From Shewanella amazonensis SB2B (GTDB lineage Bacteria; Pseudomonadota; Gammaproteobacteria; Enterobacterales; Shewanellaceae), in assembly GCF_000015245.1 (NCBI RefSeq), contig NC_008700.1, positions 2,176,001 to 2,240,000 on the forward strand: 64,000 bases of DNA, written 5' to 3'. Made by a program: the position numbers and the translations under genes. This document shows, piece after piece, positions 34,044 through 43,741 of the stretch (positions within the stretch are counted from its first letter, which is position 1; each line of letters opens with the position of its first letter). The notes under the pieces were generated by a model. It was not told the DNA's origin and made no database searches. It saw nothing but the letters and a program-made list of their open reading frames with translations.

Positions 34044-36323
34044 TTACAAGGCACTGAACTCGTCAACATTGACAGCGGCCAGGCGCAGTTCGTCAGCCTT
34101 CAGTACTTTATCGTGCTCTTCCTGACTGATAACGCCTTGTTCAACCGCTTGACTGAGCAATGCGGCACTGACGCCTTTGCCTTTCAACTTGCCTTCTTTT
34201 TGAGCGGAACGCAGTTTTTTGTATATGCTACGACACTCGTATTGTGCCAGGAAGGCTTCTTCAACTTCGGCAATACCGCCCTTGTCGCCATCGAATGATG
34301 GGCACAGGAACGTCAGACGCTCACGGGCCGGGCCGGGTTTAAGCATGGCCTCCACGACCTGAGTAGCCAGTTTGTCAGACGGGCCTTTGAAGTGGTTACC
34401 GAGTGGGAACACCAATGCGCGCAAGAGCCAACCTACCGGACGCAGCGGAAAGTTTCTCAGTGCATCTTCCAGTGCCTTCGCGGCCTTCATCAGACGGGTC
34501 TGCATCACATAATGTACAGTGGGCAAATCATCATGTTGGCGGCCATTGTCTTCAAAAAGCTTCAGCGTAGCCGATGCCAGATACAGCTCAGACAACACAT
34601 CACCCAAACGGGCAGAGAGCATTTCACGGCGCTTGAGTTCGCCACCCAGGATAAGCATGGCCATATCAGTCATAATGGCCAGCGCTGCCGACATGCGGCC
34701 CATATGTTGGTAATAACGTTTGGTATCCCCACTTACAGGCGACTGGGCAAAACGGCTGGCAGTCAGCGCTGAAAACAGACTCGACAAGGCATTGCGGGTC
34801 GCGTAACCCATGTGTCCGAGCAGCAAATCGTCAAAGCGCTCCAGGGCTGCATCTATGTCTTCCATTCCGGCGGCTTCCATTTCAGCCAGCACATAGGGAT
34901 GGCAGCGTGTAGCGCCTTGCCCGAAGATCATCAGGCTACGGGTGAGGATATTGGCTCCTTCAACCGTAATAGAGATTGGATTGGCCATATAGGCATGACC
35001 CAGATAGTTTTTGGGTCCCAGCTGGATGCCTTTACCGGACTGAATGTCCATGGCATCGTCCATCACTGCCCTGCCCATCTCTGTCATATGGTATTTGGCA
35101 ATGGCCGTCACCACAGAGGGTTTTACTTTAAGATCAATTCCTGTAGTGGTTAAACGCCGTGCTGCTTCCAACTGATAGGTGTTACCTATGATGCGGGCCA
35201 ACGCTTCCTGCACACCTTCAAAGTGACCGATGGACATGCCGAACTGTTTACGCACATAACTATAGGCAGTGGTGGTTTTGGTGGTCACATGACCCGAGGC
35301 AGTAGCCAGCGCAGGCAGTGAAATACCCCGACCGGCCGACAGGCACTCAACCAGCATACGCCAGCCTTTACCTGCATACTGAGGCCCACCGATTATCCAA
35401 TCCAACGGAATAAATACTTTGTCCCCCCGGGTAGTTCCATTCATAAAGGCCATGTTCAGTGGATTGTGGCGATTACCGATTTCAACGCCGGGATGACTGG
35501 TTGGAATAAGCGCACAGGTAATGCCGATATGTTTCTTATCTCCCAGCAGACCATCAGGGTCTTTCATTTGAAACGCGAGACCCAACACAGTCGCAACGGG
35601 CGCCAGGGTAATATAGCGCTTGTTCCAGGTCAGTTCGACGCCAAGAACCTCGTTGCCATTAAACTCGCCGTTTTTGACCACGCCGACATCGGGAATTGCG
35701 CCCGCATCAGAGCCCGCTTCAGGTCCGGTCAGGGCGAAACAGGGAATTTCTTCGCCTTTGGCAAGCGAAGGTAACCAGAAATCTTTTTGCTCCTTGGTAC
35801 CGTAATGAGTCAAAAGCTCACCGGGCCCCAGCGAGTTGGGTACCATCACGGTTACCGCAGCGCTGACACTGCGACTGGCCAGCTTGGCAACAATGGTGGA
35901 GTTGGCATAGGCCGAGAAACCTTTACCACCGTACTTTTTCGGAATAATAAGCGCGAAGAAGCCTTCTTTCTTGAAGTAGTCCCACAGCTCGGGTGGCAGG
36001 TCTTTGCGGTTATGAACGATGTCAAAATCGTCAATCATCGACAATGCGGTCATTACCTGATTATCGAGAAACTCTTTTTCCTCAGCTGACAAGGTTGGTT
36101 TGCCATAGGCGTGCAGGGCTTCCCAATTGGGTTTGCCGCGGAATAATTCACCTTCCCACCACACATCACCGGCTTCCATGGCTTCACGTTCGGTGTCAGA
36201 AAGCGGTGGCAACACACGTTTAAAAAAGGCAAAAACCGGCTGAGTGATAAACTTCATCCGTAAATCTTTCACCGCGAACAACACTATCACCGCTGCGATT
36301 ATCAATAACAACAAGATGGTCAT
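34044..36323 (-). CDS. fadE: Acyl-CoA dehydrogenase FadE
   Basis: A 759-residue flavoenzyme for the first oxidation of fatty-acid beta-oxidation. It has an N-terminal membrane segment (residues 1-20) and the ACAD core, e.g. ALTGPEAGSDAGAIPD and GRGISLPALATAS. It is far larger than ordinary acyl-CoA dehydrogenases and matches the FadE type (E. coli 814). AGGAGT precedes the ATG. It follows psrA by 14 bp, so regulator and target are in one operon. Confidence 0.93.
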   Translation of the reverse strand: MTILLLLIIAAVIVLFAVKDLRMKFITQPVFAFFKRVLPPLSDTEREAMEAGDVWWEGELFRGKPNWEALHAYGKPTLSAEEKEFLDNQVMTALSMIDDFDIVHNRKDLPPELWDYFKKEGFFALIIPKKYGGKGFSAYANSTIVAKLASRSVSAAVTVMVPNSLGPGELLTHYGTKEQKDFWLPSLAKGEEIPCFALTGPEAGSDAGAIPDVGVVKNGEFNGNEVLGVELTWNKRYITLAPVATVLGLAFQMKDPDGLLGDKKHIGITCALIPTSHPGVEIGNRHNPLNMAFMNGTTRGDKVFIPLDWIIGGPQYAGKGWRMLVECLSAGRGISLPALATASGHVTTKTTTAYSYVRKQFGMSIGHFEGVQEALARIIGNTYQLEAARRLTTTGIDLKVKPSVVTAIAKYHMTEMGRAVMDDAMDIQSGKGIQLGPKNYLGHAYMANPISITVEGANILTRSLMIFGQGATRCHPYVLAEMEAAGMEDIDAALERFDDLLLGHMGYATRNALSSLFSALTASRFAQSPVSGDTKRYYQHMGRMSAALAIMTDMAMLILGGELKRREMLSARLGDVLSELYLASATLKLFEDNGRQHDDLPTVHYVMQTRLMKAAKALEDALRNFPLRPVGWLLRALVFPLGNHFKGPSDKLATQVVEAMLKPGPARERLTFLCPSFDGDKGGIAEVEEAFLAQYECRSIYKKLRSAQKEGKLKGKGVSAALLSQAVEQGVISQEEHDKVLKADELRLAAVNVDEFSAL

Positions 36324-36337
36324 GGCAATTACTCCTG

Positions 36338-36979
36338 TTATGCCTTGCTGACCGGGACGGCAACGCCGGCGGCCATATAGGGAATGACTTTACGGATAAC
36401 AGACTCTATGTCGTTCTGTTCTTTGAAGTCGGCTTCAGCAATTTCCATCAGGGCATCGGAAGAGGCCATGGTGAAGACGACTGTTCCCAGGGTGAAGTGT
36501 AGACGCCAAAACATCTCTGCTGGCGGAATGTGAGGCGCGCTCTGGCTGACGACCTGAACAAAACGGTCCAGGTGCTCACCATAATGAGTAGTAATAAACC
36601 AGCGTAAATGGCCCTGGCTTTCAATATAACCACGGCCAAGTAACTGTAGAAAAATTCGGGTGCCTTCTGTTCGCACCTTGTTAAGGTCCAACAGCGGCCT
36701 CACCAGCGCCGAGAAAATAGTCTCAAGTGAGGCGTTTTCGTTGTTTTGAACGAGCTTTGTCAGCTCTGTTGATGCGCCAGGCATAAACACGTCGAGATAA
36801 CGGGCAAGCACAGCACGAATAAGCTCTTTTTTGGAGCCGAAATGGTAGTTGACCGAGGCCAGGTTCACTTCAGCCTTACTGGTAATGAGCCTCAGGGAGG
36901 TCTCTGAAAACCCCCGCTCCGCGAACAACTTTTCCGCTGCGTCAAGAATTCGGGTTTTGGTGTCGGATCGATTCGCCAT
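36338..36979 (-). CDS. psrA: TetR-family regulator, PsrA-like
   Basis: A 213-residue TetR regulator with N-terminal helix-turn-helix (FSETSLRLITSKAEVNLASV, then YHFGSKKELI). The close match to the PsrA pattern and the fadE neighbour indicate control of fatty-acid degradation. Start at 36979; upstream in-frame sequence crosses the operator and is discarded. Between it and the divergent M2 peptidase lies a perfect inverted repeat that should be its operator. The ligand, probably a long-chain acyl-CoA or fatty acid, is inferred from PsrA. Confidence 0.88.
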   Translation of the reverse strand: MANRSDTKTRILDAAEKLFAERGFSETSLRLITSKAEVNLASVNYHFGSKKELIRAVLARYLDVFMPGASTELTKLVQNNENASLETIFSALVRPLLDLNKVRTEGTRIFLQLLGRGYIESQGHLRWFITTHYGEHLDRFVQVVSQSAPHIPPAEMFWRLHFTLGTVVFTMASSDALMEIAEADFKEQNDIESVIRKVIPYMAAGVAVPVSKA

Positions 36980-36986
36980 TCCGTGA

Positions 36987-37027
36987 CCTATGATTAATTT
37001 AAAACACTCGTTTAAATTAATCATAGG
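36987..37027. promoter_or_regulatory. Perfect 17-bp inverted repeat, likely PsrA operator
   Basis: Arms CCTATGATTAATTTAAA (36987-37003) and its exact complement (37011-37027), spacer ACACTCG. The centre contains AAAC-ACTC-GTTT, the PsrA motif as I recall it (AAAC-N4-GTTT). It starts 8 bp before the psrA ATG and 129 bp before the peptidase gene. Confidence 0.8.
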
Positions 37028-37155
37028 CCAGTGCCTTGTCAAACGAAATCTGAACAGCTGTTTACATTGTCCGAAATTAAGTTTGAATTCACATAGTAAT
37101 TTTTGTGTGTGCTCGTTAGACTTTCGCCGTTCAATAATAACAAGGATGCAACCTG

Positions 37156-39048
37156 ATGACCCAAGCCAAGACCCAAACGAAGGTTCACACATTGTTACGC
37201 CCCGCCAAATTGGCCTTGGGTGTAGCCCTTGCACTCGGCCTCAGCGCCTGTCAGGACGAGCAGCACTCAGTTGCTGTTAATAAAGACGTTGCTGCAGTTA
37301 CTGCGGTGTCCTCTAACGTATCCACCCAGGATGCGATTGATTTTATCAATCAGGCGGAAGCCGAGCTTGCCGCGCTGTCTCTAGAGGCTAACCGTGCAGA
37401 GTGGATATACAGTAACTTTATCACCGAAGACACAGCATCCTTATCGGCCGCAGTTAACGAAAAGGTGACCGCCACGTCGGTACGTTTAGCCACTGAAGCT
37501 GCCAAATTTGCGGAAGTTGAGCTTGATGCCGTGAACGCCCGTAAGCTCAATATGCTCAGAAGCGCACTGGTTCTGCCCTCGCCACTCGATCCTGCAAAAA
37601 ATGCCGAGCTGGCCGGTATCGTTGCCCAGCTCAACGGCCTCTATGGCAAAGGCAAATACTGCTTTGCCGATGGTCGCTGCCTGACCCAGCCAGAGCTCTC
37701 TGCCCTGATGGCCGAATCCCGTGACCCTGAACTCTTAAAAGAAATCTGGGCTGGCTGGCGTGACATTGCCAAACCCATGCGTCCGCTGTTCGAACGCGAA
37801 GTGGTACTTGCCAATGAAGGAGCCAAAGACCTGGGCTTTGCCAATTTGTCTGAGCTGTGGCGCAGTCAATACGATATGGCGCCTGATGCATTTTCCACCG
37901 AACTTGACCGCCTCTGGGGTCAGGTAAAACCGCTTTATGATTCGCTGCATTGTTATGTGCGTGGTGAGCTCAACGCGCAATACGGCGACGATGTGGTGCC
38001 AAGAACCGGTCCAATCCCGGCACATCTCCTGGGTAACATGTGGGCCCAGCAGTGGGGCACCATTTACCCTCTCGTTGCACCAAAGGATGCTGACCCAGGC
38101 TATGACGTGACAGCCCTGCTTGCCAAACAGGGTTACGATGAGCACAAAATGGTGCAGCAGGCCGAGAGCTTCTTTACTTCACTGGGTTTTGACAAGCTCC
38201 CCGATACCTTCTGGAGCCGTTCATTATTCGTGCAGCCCAAAGACCGTGATGTCGTCTGTCACGCCTCTGCCTGGGATTTGGATAACGCGGATGATATCCG
38301 TATCAAGATGTGTATCCAGAAAACCGCAGAAGACTTTACCGTGATCCACCACGAGCTGGGCCACAACTTCTACCAGCGTGCTTATAAGAATCAGCCTTTT
38401 ATCTTTAAAAACAGCGCCAACGATGGCTTCCATGAAGCCATTGGCGATACGGTCGCCCTGTCCATCACACCCAAGTACCTGCAGCAGATTGGTCTGCTGG
38501 ATACGGTTCCCGATGCGTCAAAAGACATTGGTCTGCTATTAAAACAAGCCCTGGACAAGGTCGCTTTCCTGCCCTTTGGTCTGATGATTGACCAGTGGCG
38601 CTGGAAGGTATTCAGCGGTGAAATCACGCCTGCGAACTACAACCAGGCATGGTGGGATCTGCGCTTGAAGTATCAGGGTGTGATGGCGCCTGTTGCGCGA
38701 TCAGAAGCCGATTTTGACCCGGGTGCAAAATACCACGTGCCGGGCAATGTCCCTTACACCCGTTACTTCCTGGCTCACATTCTCCAATTCCAGTTCCACC
38801 GTTCCCTGTGCGACGTGGCCGGTGACCAGGGCCCGGTGCATCGCTGCTCGATATACGGCAACCAGGAAGCCGGCGCCAAGCTCAATCAAATGCTGGAAAT
38901 GGGTTCGAGCAAGCCCTGGCCCGAAGCGTTGGCCGTGGTGACTGGAAAACAGGAAATGGACGCCAGCGCCGTACTCGACTATTTTGCGCCGCTGAAAACC
39001 TGGCTCGACGAGCAAAACACCCACGCCAATCGCCAGTGTGGTTGGTAA
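37156..39048 (+). CDS. M2 family peptidyl-dipeptidase, lipoprotein
   Basis: A 630-residue metallopeptidase of the angiotensin-converting-enzyme family. The N-terminus has a lipoprotein signal with LSAC (Cys at residue 32). The zinc motif is HHELGHNFYQ, with the third ligand Glu in FHEAIGDT. It should release dipeptides in the periplasm. It diverges from psrA across the large inverted repeat, so control by PsrA is possible though a link to lipid metabolism is not obvious. AAGGA precedes the ATG. Confidence 0.92.
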   Translation: MTQAKTQTKVHTLLRPAKLALGVALALGLSACQDEQHSVAVNKDVAAVTAVSSNVSTQDAIDFINQAEAELAALSLEANRAEWIYSNFITEDTASLSAAVNEKVTATSVRLATEAAKFAEVELDAVNARKLNMLRSALVLPSPLDPAKNAELAGIVAQLNGLYGKGKYCFADGRCLTQPELSALMAESRDPELLKEIWAGWRDIAKPMRPLFEREVVLANEGAKDLGFANLSELWRSQYDMAPDAFSTELDRLWGQVKPLYDSLHCYVRGELNAQYGDDVVPRTGPIPAHLLGNMWAQQWGTIYPLVAPKDADPGYDVTALLAKQGYDEHKMVQQAESFFTSLGFDKLPDTFWSRSLFVQPKDRDVVCHASAWDLDNADDIRIKMCIQKTAEDFTVIHHELGHNFYQRAYKNQPFIFKNSANDGFHEAIGDTVALSITPKYLQQIGLLDTVPDASKDIGLLLKQALDKVAFLPFGLMIDQWRWKVFSGEITPANYNQAWWDLRLKYQGVMAPVARSEADFDPGAKYHVPGNVPYTRYFLAHILQFQFHRSLCDVAGDQGPVHRCSIYGNQEAGAKLNQMLEMGSSKPWPEALAVVTGKQEMDASAVLDYFAPLKTWLDEQNTHANRQCGW

Positions 39049-39143
39049 GACATTAAGTGAGCCGATGCTGACCTAGACTTCTCTGCTGCCTTTCGGTGGT
39101 TAAGCACAGGAATGACAGTCAGCCGCACCATCATTGGTCAACA

Positions 39144-39173
39144 TAAAAAGCCCGGTAACAACCGGGCTTTTTA
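39144..39173. terminator. Bidirectional terminator between peptidase and smrA
   Basis: AAAAAGCCCGG-TAACAA-CCGGGCTTTTT. A short repeat of TATTCTTTC (two copies) follows at about 39180-39198. Confidence 0.9.
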
Positions 39174-39256
39174 TTATTTCTATTCTTTCTATTCTTTCTG
39201 TTCGTTGGGGACCTGATTTTCTTACGGCATGGGTGCCTTGTTGCGGGAGTGGTAAC

Positions 39257-39844
39257 TCAGCGGCGGGCCCCTTTACGATTGGTCTCCCGACTGTGCACCT
39301 TTGCGGCATCTGATTTACGCAGCATCACATACAGGGCTCCTGCGCCCCCTTCTTCTTTTATTGCTGAGTGATAGGCACTGACATCTTCAAGACGGCTAAG
39401 CCAGGTGCAAAGGGCTGATTTCATCAATGCTTCAAACGGCTGATTACCTGAACCTTTTCCAGGTATAAGCAAAAGGTTCCGATCACCTCTAAAAAGGGCA
39501 GAATCTATCAGGCCAAGCAGCACCTCACGCGCCTCTTTCAGCTTTAAACCGCGGAAGTCATGCCGGACTTTTGCTTCATAGCGACCCAGTCGAAGTTGTT
39601 TTAATACCGCCTCCTGCACCCCTTCACGGCTGAAACTCACGACCTCAGCCCCTTTTACCCGAGTCAGCTCAGCGGGATGGATGGGCAAGAGTTCAAGTCG
39701 CTCGTCGCTGTCGGCGGCTTCTCGACGTATTTTCGCCGCCTCATCGTCACAGGTACTCTGCAGAAAATGGTGTCTGTCAGCCTCTTTAAGTGGGATCACA
39801 TCGGCCATTTCCGCCATGAATAAATCCAGTTCTTCACGCTGCAC
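39257..39844 (-). CDS. smrA: Smr-domain nuclease SmrA
   Basis: A 195-residue protein with a C-terminal Smr domain: HDFRGLKLKEAREVLLGLI, then LLIPGKGSGNQP. Smr domains act on branched DNA or RNA. Start placed at a GTG (39844) since GAGGA lies eight bases upstream and the N-terminus then fits E. coli SmrA (DLFMAEMADVIPLK versus SLFLDAMEDVQPLK, recalled). Function in vivo is not settled. Confidence 0.82.
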   Translation of the reverse strand: MQREELDLFMAEMADVIPLKEADRHHFLQSTCDDEAAKIRREAADSDERLELLPIHPAELTRVKGAEVVSFSREGVQEAVLKQLRLGRYEAKVRHDFRGLKLKEAREVLLGLIDSALFRGDRNLLLIPGKGSGNQPFEALMKSALCTWLSRLEDVSAYHSAIKEEGGAGALYVMLRKSDAAKVHSRETNRKGARR

Positions 39845-39955
39845 GCTGCTATCCTCTAACGCTGGAAGTAACACACTTTGTAAAGATATGCCGCTTGGGT
39901 TGCGGCCTCTCATACATTATATTTGGCCCATAATAGCGTTATTTAAGTAAAACAG

Positions 39956-40519
39956 ATGAGAATTTTTCCGATATTGTTGAGCCTGATGCTCTCGTTTGCT
40001 GTTTTGGCAAACAACGCCCCGCAAACGAAAGATGACATTGCCATCAATAAAACCTATGACCTCTTTTCTGAGGCCTTCGACAAGCTGAATGCTGCCCTGA
40101 TAGGCGAGGCATACACCGAGAGTGCCTGCTATATACCCGAGCGTCACGATAAAGAAATTATTCGCGGACGCGATGCCATTGTGTCTGTTTATGAAAAGTT
40201 TTTCGGCAAAATCCGCAGTAAAAATGCCCGTATCGAAGTGGATTTCCGGGTGATAGACCGCAGTCGCGCAGGCGATTCAGTGACGGATGTTGGTTATTAC
40301 CTTATTCGATTCCATCCGGCCAGCGACACCGGTGAACCCGTCAGTGAATACGCAGGCAAATTTGTCACTGTCTCCAGAAAGCAAGCCGATGGCAATTGGC
40401 TCCTGTCCATCGATTCCAGCAACCGCTCAGAGCCCAGGTTTTATTACCAGACACAGCCTGTGGGTGAACTCTATTTCGGACAAAGGTTCATCTCACCCGA
40501 TGTTGCCAAAAAACCCTAA
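39956..40519 (+). CDS. Secreted NTF2/SnoaL-like protein
   Basis: A 187-residue protein with a signal peptide (residues 1-18, cleavage near VLA-NN). The mature part looks like a DUF4440/SnoaL-type fold: helices at 25-60 (YDLFSEAFDKLNAALIGE), then RGRDAIVSVYEKFF and beta strands. It is probably periplasmic; its ligand is unknown. No strong ribosome site is visible. It lies between smrA and the YchJ gene, and may be co-transcribed with the latter. Confidence 0.68.
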   Translation: MRIFPILLSLMLSFAVLANNAPQTKDDIAINKTYDLFSEAFDKLNAALIGEAYTESACYIPERHDKEIIRGRDAIVSVYEKFFGKIRSKNARIEVDFRVIDRSRAGDSVTDVGYYLIRFHPASDTGEPVSEYAGKFVTVSRKQADGNWLLSIDSSNRSEPRFYYQTQPVGELYFGQRFISPDVAKKP

Positions 40520-40549
40520 CCTCTGATCTGACAGCTGAGTAGTAAGATT

Positions 40550-41011
40550 ATGTCCACTCCCTGCCCTTGCGGCCTCGCAAGCTATCACAGCTGCTGCGAG
40601 CCCTTCCACTCTGGCAACAGGCACGCCCAAACGCCGGAATCCTTGATGAGGTCTCGCTACAGTGCGTTCGTGCTTAACTTGTGGGGCTATTTGATTGCAA
40701 CCCATCATCCAGGCCATCTTCATGGGCTTAACGAATCCCAGCTGGCCGAGGGCCCACATCCAGAGTGGCGAGGTCTCACTGTACACGAAAGTAAAAGTGA
40801 TACCCTCAGCGGAGAGGTGTTTTTCACCGCCTGGTACCTTGAAGCCGGCAAGCTAGATGGCATTTGTGAACGTTCATCATTCGTTTTCGAGCAAGGTAAA
40901 TGGTTCTACACCCACGGAAAGCAGTATGCACCTAAGCTTCCCGGAAGGAATGACACCTGTGTATGTGGCAGCGGTAAAAAGCTCAAACACTGTTGTTTGA
41001 GAAGTCAGTAG
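40550..41011 (+). CDS. YchJ-family protein with SEC-C motifs
   Basis: A 153-residue protein with two zinc-binding SEC-C-like motifs: CPCGLASYHSCC at the N-terminus and CVCGSGKKLKHCC at the C-terminus. The central domain has MRSRYSAFV, typical of YchJ. Zinc binding is very likely; the biological role is unknown. It ends at a terminator that it shares with the convergent GGDEF-EAL gene. Confidence 0.88.
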   Translation: MSTPCPCGLASYHSCCEPFHSGNRHAQTPESLMRSRYSAFVLNLWGYLIATHHPGHLHGLNESQLAEGPHPEWRGLTVHESKSDTLSGEVFFTAWYLEAGKLDGICERSSFVFEQGKWFYTHGKQYAPKLPGRNDTCVCGSGKKLKHCCLRSQ

Positions 41012-41024
41012 CTTTAAAAATGAC

Positions 41025-41048
41025 AAAAGCGCCCATGGGCGCTTTTTT
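41025..41048. terminator. Terminator of the YchJ gene
   Basis: AAAAGCGCCC-AT-GGGCGCTTTTTT. The stop codon of the convergent gene (41047-41049) lies in its T-tract. Confidence 0.9.
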
Positions 41049-43224
41049 AATGCACGGTAATGAGCCGGTCCTGACCGATAAATTTTGAGAACTCTGCTTC
41101 ACGCAATGCCGGGCTATAGAGGAAGCCCTGTGCCTGATGGCAAAGGTTGGCCGCTAAAAACGCCTCTTGTTCCGGGGTTTCGACCCCTTCTGCGGTCAGT
41201 GACAGATTCAAGGCCTTCGCCATGGCGATAATGGCGCTTACAATTTCCTGACTTTCCCGGCTGATAGTGAGATCGGAGATAAACGAGCGGTCAATTTTAA
41301 TCTTACTGATGGGAAACTGTTTTAAATACCGCATTGAGCTGTAACCGGTACCAAAGTCATCAATGGCAAGCCCCACCCCGAGTTCAGCGAGTTCCTGACA
41401 CAGGTTGGTGGCATAACGGATATCTTCCATCAACTCGGTTTCAGTAATTTCCAAAATCAGCGTCTTGGGCTTGAGGCGATAACGGGTAAGCAACTGCCAT
41501 ACCTGCTCATAGAGATTACCGCTGAAAAACTGCCTCGCGGACACGTTCACGTGCATGGAGATGTCCAGATTGTGATGCTGCCATAAGTTGAGCTGCCGAC
41601 AAGCCGCTTCCAGCACCCAACTGCCGATGGCAGTAATCAGTCCCGATTGCTCGGCGATATCAATAAACGCCCCGGGATAAAGCACACCTTTTTTAGGGTG
41701 GTGCCAGCGGATAAGAGCCTCTGCACCTGTGTAGCGATCGTTTTGCAGATCGCGCAGCGGCTGATAATAAAGCTCAAATTGCCGTCCTCGAATGGCCGAG
41801 TGTAAGTCACGCTCAATCTGCGCATCGTCTTTAAAGGCGCTGAGCAGCGTGTTATTGAATATTTGAATCGCAGCACCCTGCTTCTTCTTGGCATATTGCA
41901 CGGCAATGTCGGCACAGGTGAGCGGCGCAATCAGATTGCTGACCGAGGCGATATCGACAATGGCCAGCGCCGGTTTGGGATCAACCTGTTCCCTGCCTAT
42001 CTGCACCGGTGCTGAAAGATGTTGATAAAGGCGATTGCTGATAAATTCGACTTCGGCACTGAGTTTTTCGCCAAGCAGCAAAATAGCAAATTCATCGCTG
42101 CCGACCCGGGCAATTTCTGTCGCCTTATTGATGTCAGAGAAATGCCTCAAACGCCGCGCAATCTCCATCAGCAGCGCATCGCCCTGCTCATGACCATAGG
42201 TATCGTTGAAGCGTTTAAAACCGACCAAATCTACCAGTAGCAATTGCCCCTGCTGAGTGCGGTCGAGTACCCGATTGAAATGGAGGCGGTTGTAGAGCCC
42301 GGTTAACGAACACCGCCAGGCAAGGCGCTCTAGCTCCTGTTGGTAGTTGTGCTGCTCGGAATTATCTTCACAAGTGACCAGCACATAATAATTACCACGC
42401 TCGGTAACAAACTGACTTGCCTGATAATTCAGCCAGTAGTCGCGACCATCATAGCGCTTGAGCTTAACCTCTCCCTTGGCGCTGAGACCACGAAACACCC
42501 GTCCGAGTACTTCTTCTGCCAGCCGTGGGTGCTGAGTGAAAAAGTCCAGTTGCCTTAGAGAGCGGCCAATAACCTTTTCTCTTGGTACACCGGTAATGTC
42601 ACCGTGTGCCTTATTGACGTATTCGACGGTTTCGGTGTGCAGGTTAATCAGCATGAACACCTGCTCAGACTGTTCCACTGCACTCTTAAACAGTGAGAGC
42701 TTTTCTTCTTTGTCGTAGGTATGACGGGTCGCCAGCGCCAATGCCAGCTGATCTGCCACCTGGCTTGCGATATGAAGCTCGCTGTCGCTCCAGCGCGCAC
42801 CTATGCTGCGCTCAAGGCTCAGTACACCTTCAATGTGACCGTTTATCCGGATAGCCACTTCGAGGGCAGAATGGACGCCATTGGGAGTAAAGTAGCAGGA
42901 CGCCAACTCAACGAGTCTTGGGTCATTGGCCACATCAAAAGCATCGATATGGCGTCTGCTTTCAAGTTCTTTCAAATAACGTGGACAATCGCTGATTTGA
43001 GCAGGGCGCCTGGCACTGGGTTCCAGTCGGTGTTTGCCGAAGTGTGCAACCTGATATTGGCTGGAGAGCAGTGCATCAAACGCCCACACGCTGGCGTCAC
43101 AAAGCCCCAGTGTTTGACACAGGAGCTCGGTAGCCAGTTCGGCGGTTTTTTCGAAGTCACCTTGCTGCTTGGCAGCAGAGTGAACTATTTGATCGACCAG
43201 AAATTGATATTTACGCCTTTTCAC
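41047..43224 (-). CDS. GAF-PAS-GGDEF-EAL c-di-GMP enzyme
   Basis: A 725-residue cytoplasmic protein without membrane segments. Order: GAF (about 10-165), PAS (about 175-290), GGDEF (about 300-450), EAL (about 465-715). The GGDEF signature is GSDEF, a variant that can be active. The EAL domain keeps AEALIRW, NVSARQF, DDFGTGYSS and AEGVET, so phosphodiesterase activity is likely. No RxxD inhibitory site precedes GSDEF. The net direction of c-di-GMP turnover cannot be read from sequence. Confidence 0.9.
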   Translation of the reverse strand: MKRRKYQFLVDQIVHSAAKQQGDFEKTAELATELLCQTLGLCDASVWAFDALLSSQYQVAHFGKHRLEPSARRPAQISDCPRYLKELESRRHIDAFDVANDPRLVELASCYFTPNGVHSALEVAIRINGHIEGVLSLERSIGARWSDSELHIASQVADQLALALATRHTYDKEEKLSLFKSAVEQSEQVFMLINLHTETVEYVNKAHGDITGVPREKVIGRSLRQLDFFTQHPRLAEEVLGRVFRGLSAKGEVKLKRYDGRDYWLNYQASQFVTERGNYYVLVTCEDNSEQHNYQQELERLAWRCSLTGLYNRLHFNRVLDRTQQGQLLLVDLVGFKRFNDTYGHEQGDALLMEIARRLRHFSDINKATEIARVGSDEFAILLLGEKLSAEVEFISNRLYQHLSAPVQIGREQVDPKPALAIVDIASVSNLIAPLTCADIAVQYAKKKQGAAIQIFNNTLLSAFKDDAQIERDLHSAIRGRQFELYYQPLRDLQNDRYTGAEALIRWHHPKKGVLYPGAFIDIAEQSGLITAIGSWVLEAACRQLNLWQHHNLDISMHVNVSARQFFSGNLYEQVWQLLTRYRLKPKTLILEITETELMEDIRYATNLCQELAELGVGLAIDDFGTGYSSMRYLKQFPISKIKIDRSFISDLTISRESQEIVSAIIAMAKALNLSLTAEGVETPEQEAFLAANLCHQAQGFLYSPALREAEFSKFIGQDRLITVH

Positions 43225-43359
43225 TCAGTTCCCTAAATCCCAGGGTGCGGGAAATGACGGACGTCTGTGCGCCCTATTCTAAATTATTGTTATTTTTTAT
43301 TGGTTTTCGACTGTACATCAGCTGATTAGTTTGTAGCAACAGCGCGTACAATTAAATTT

Positions 43360-43647
43360 TCACAGTCCCTGTTCCAATTGAAAAATCATTTTTTCCGCGG
43401 CCACATCAAAGGTAATTCTGAGGCAAACTCCTGCTTCAGTGTGGTCTATCTGCCCAGAGACATTGGCAAACCGTTTTACCGCCAAATCGCACAAATGCCG
43501 TGCTTTGGTATCTGCATCCTTGCCTGAAAACTCCAGGGTCAGTTCTGTATCTTCTTCTGCTATTACGGCACCTATATCGACAAAGCTGCCACAGTCGGTA
43601 CAGGTATCGTTAACGCTGGATGCTTGATTCGCTTCAATGGCTTTCAT
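43360..43647 (-). CDS. YfcZ/YiiS (DUF406) family protein
   Basis: A 95-residue soluble protein with CTDCGSFVDIGAVI near the N-terminus, as in the YfcZ/YiiS family (DUF406), as I recall. The family's function is unknown. AAGGAG precedes the ATG. It lies alone between the GGDEF-EAL gene and the VC2046-type gene. Confidence 0.75.
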   Translation of the reverse strand: MKAIEANQASSVNDTCTDCGSFVDIGAVIAEEDTELTLEFSGKDADTKARHLCDLAVKRFANVSGQIDHTEAGVCLRITFDVAAEKMIFQLEQGL

Positions 43648-43741
43648 AACGCCAAACTCCTTCGTGAAGACATATTCAGGTTAAATTAGTGCAACTACAG
43701 AAAATTATAGGCAAATTTGCAAAATCAAACCCTGTCTTGCA

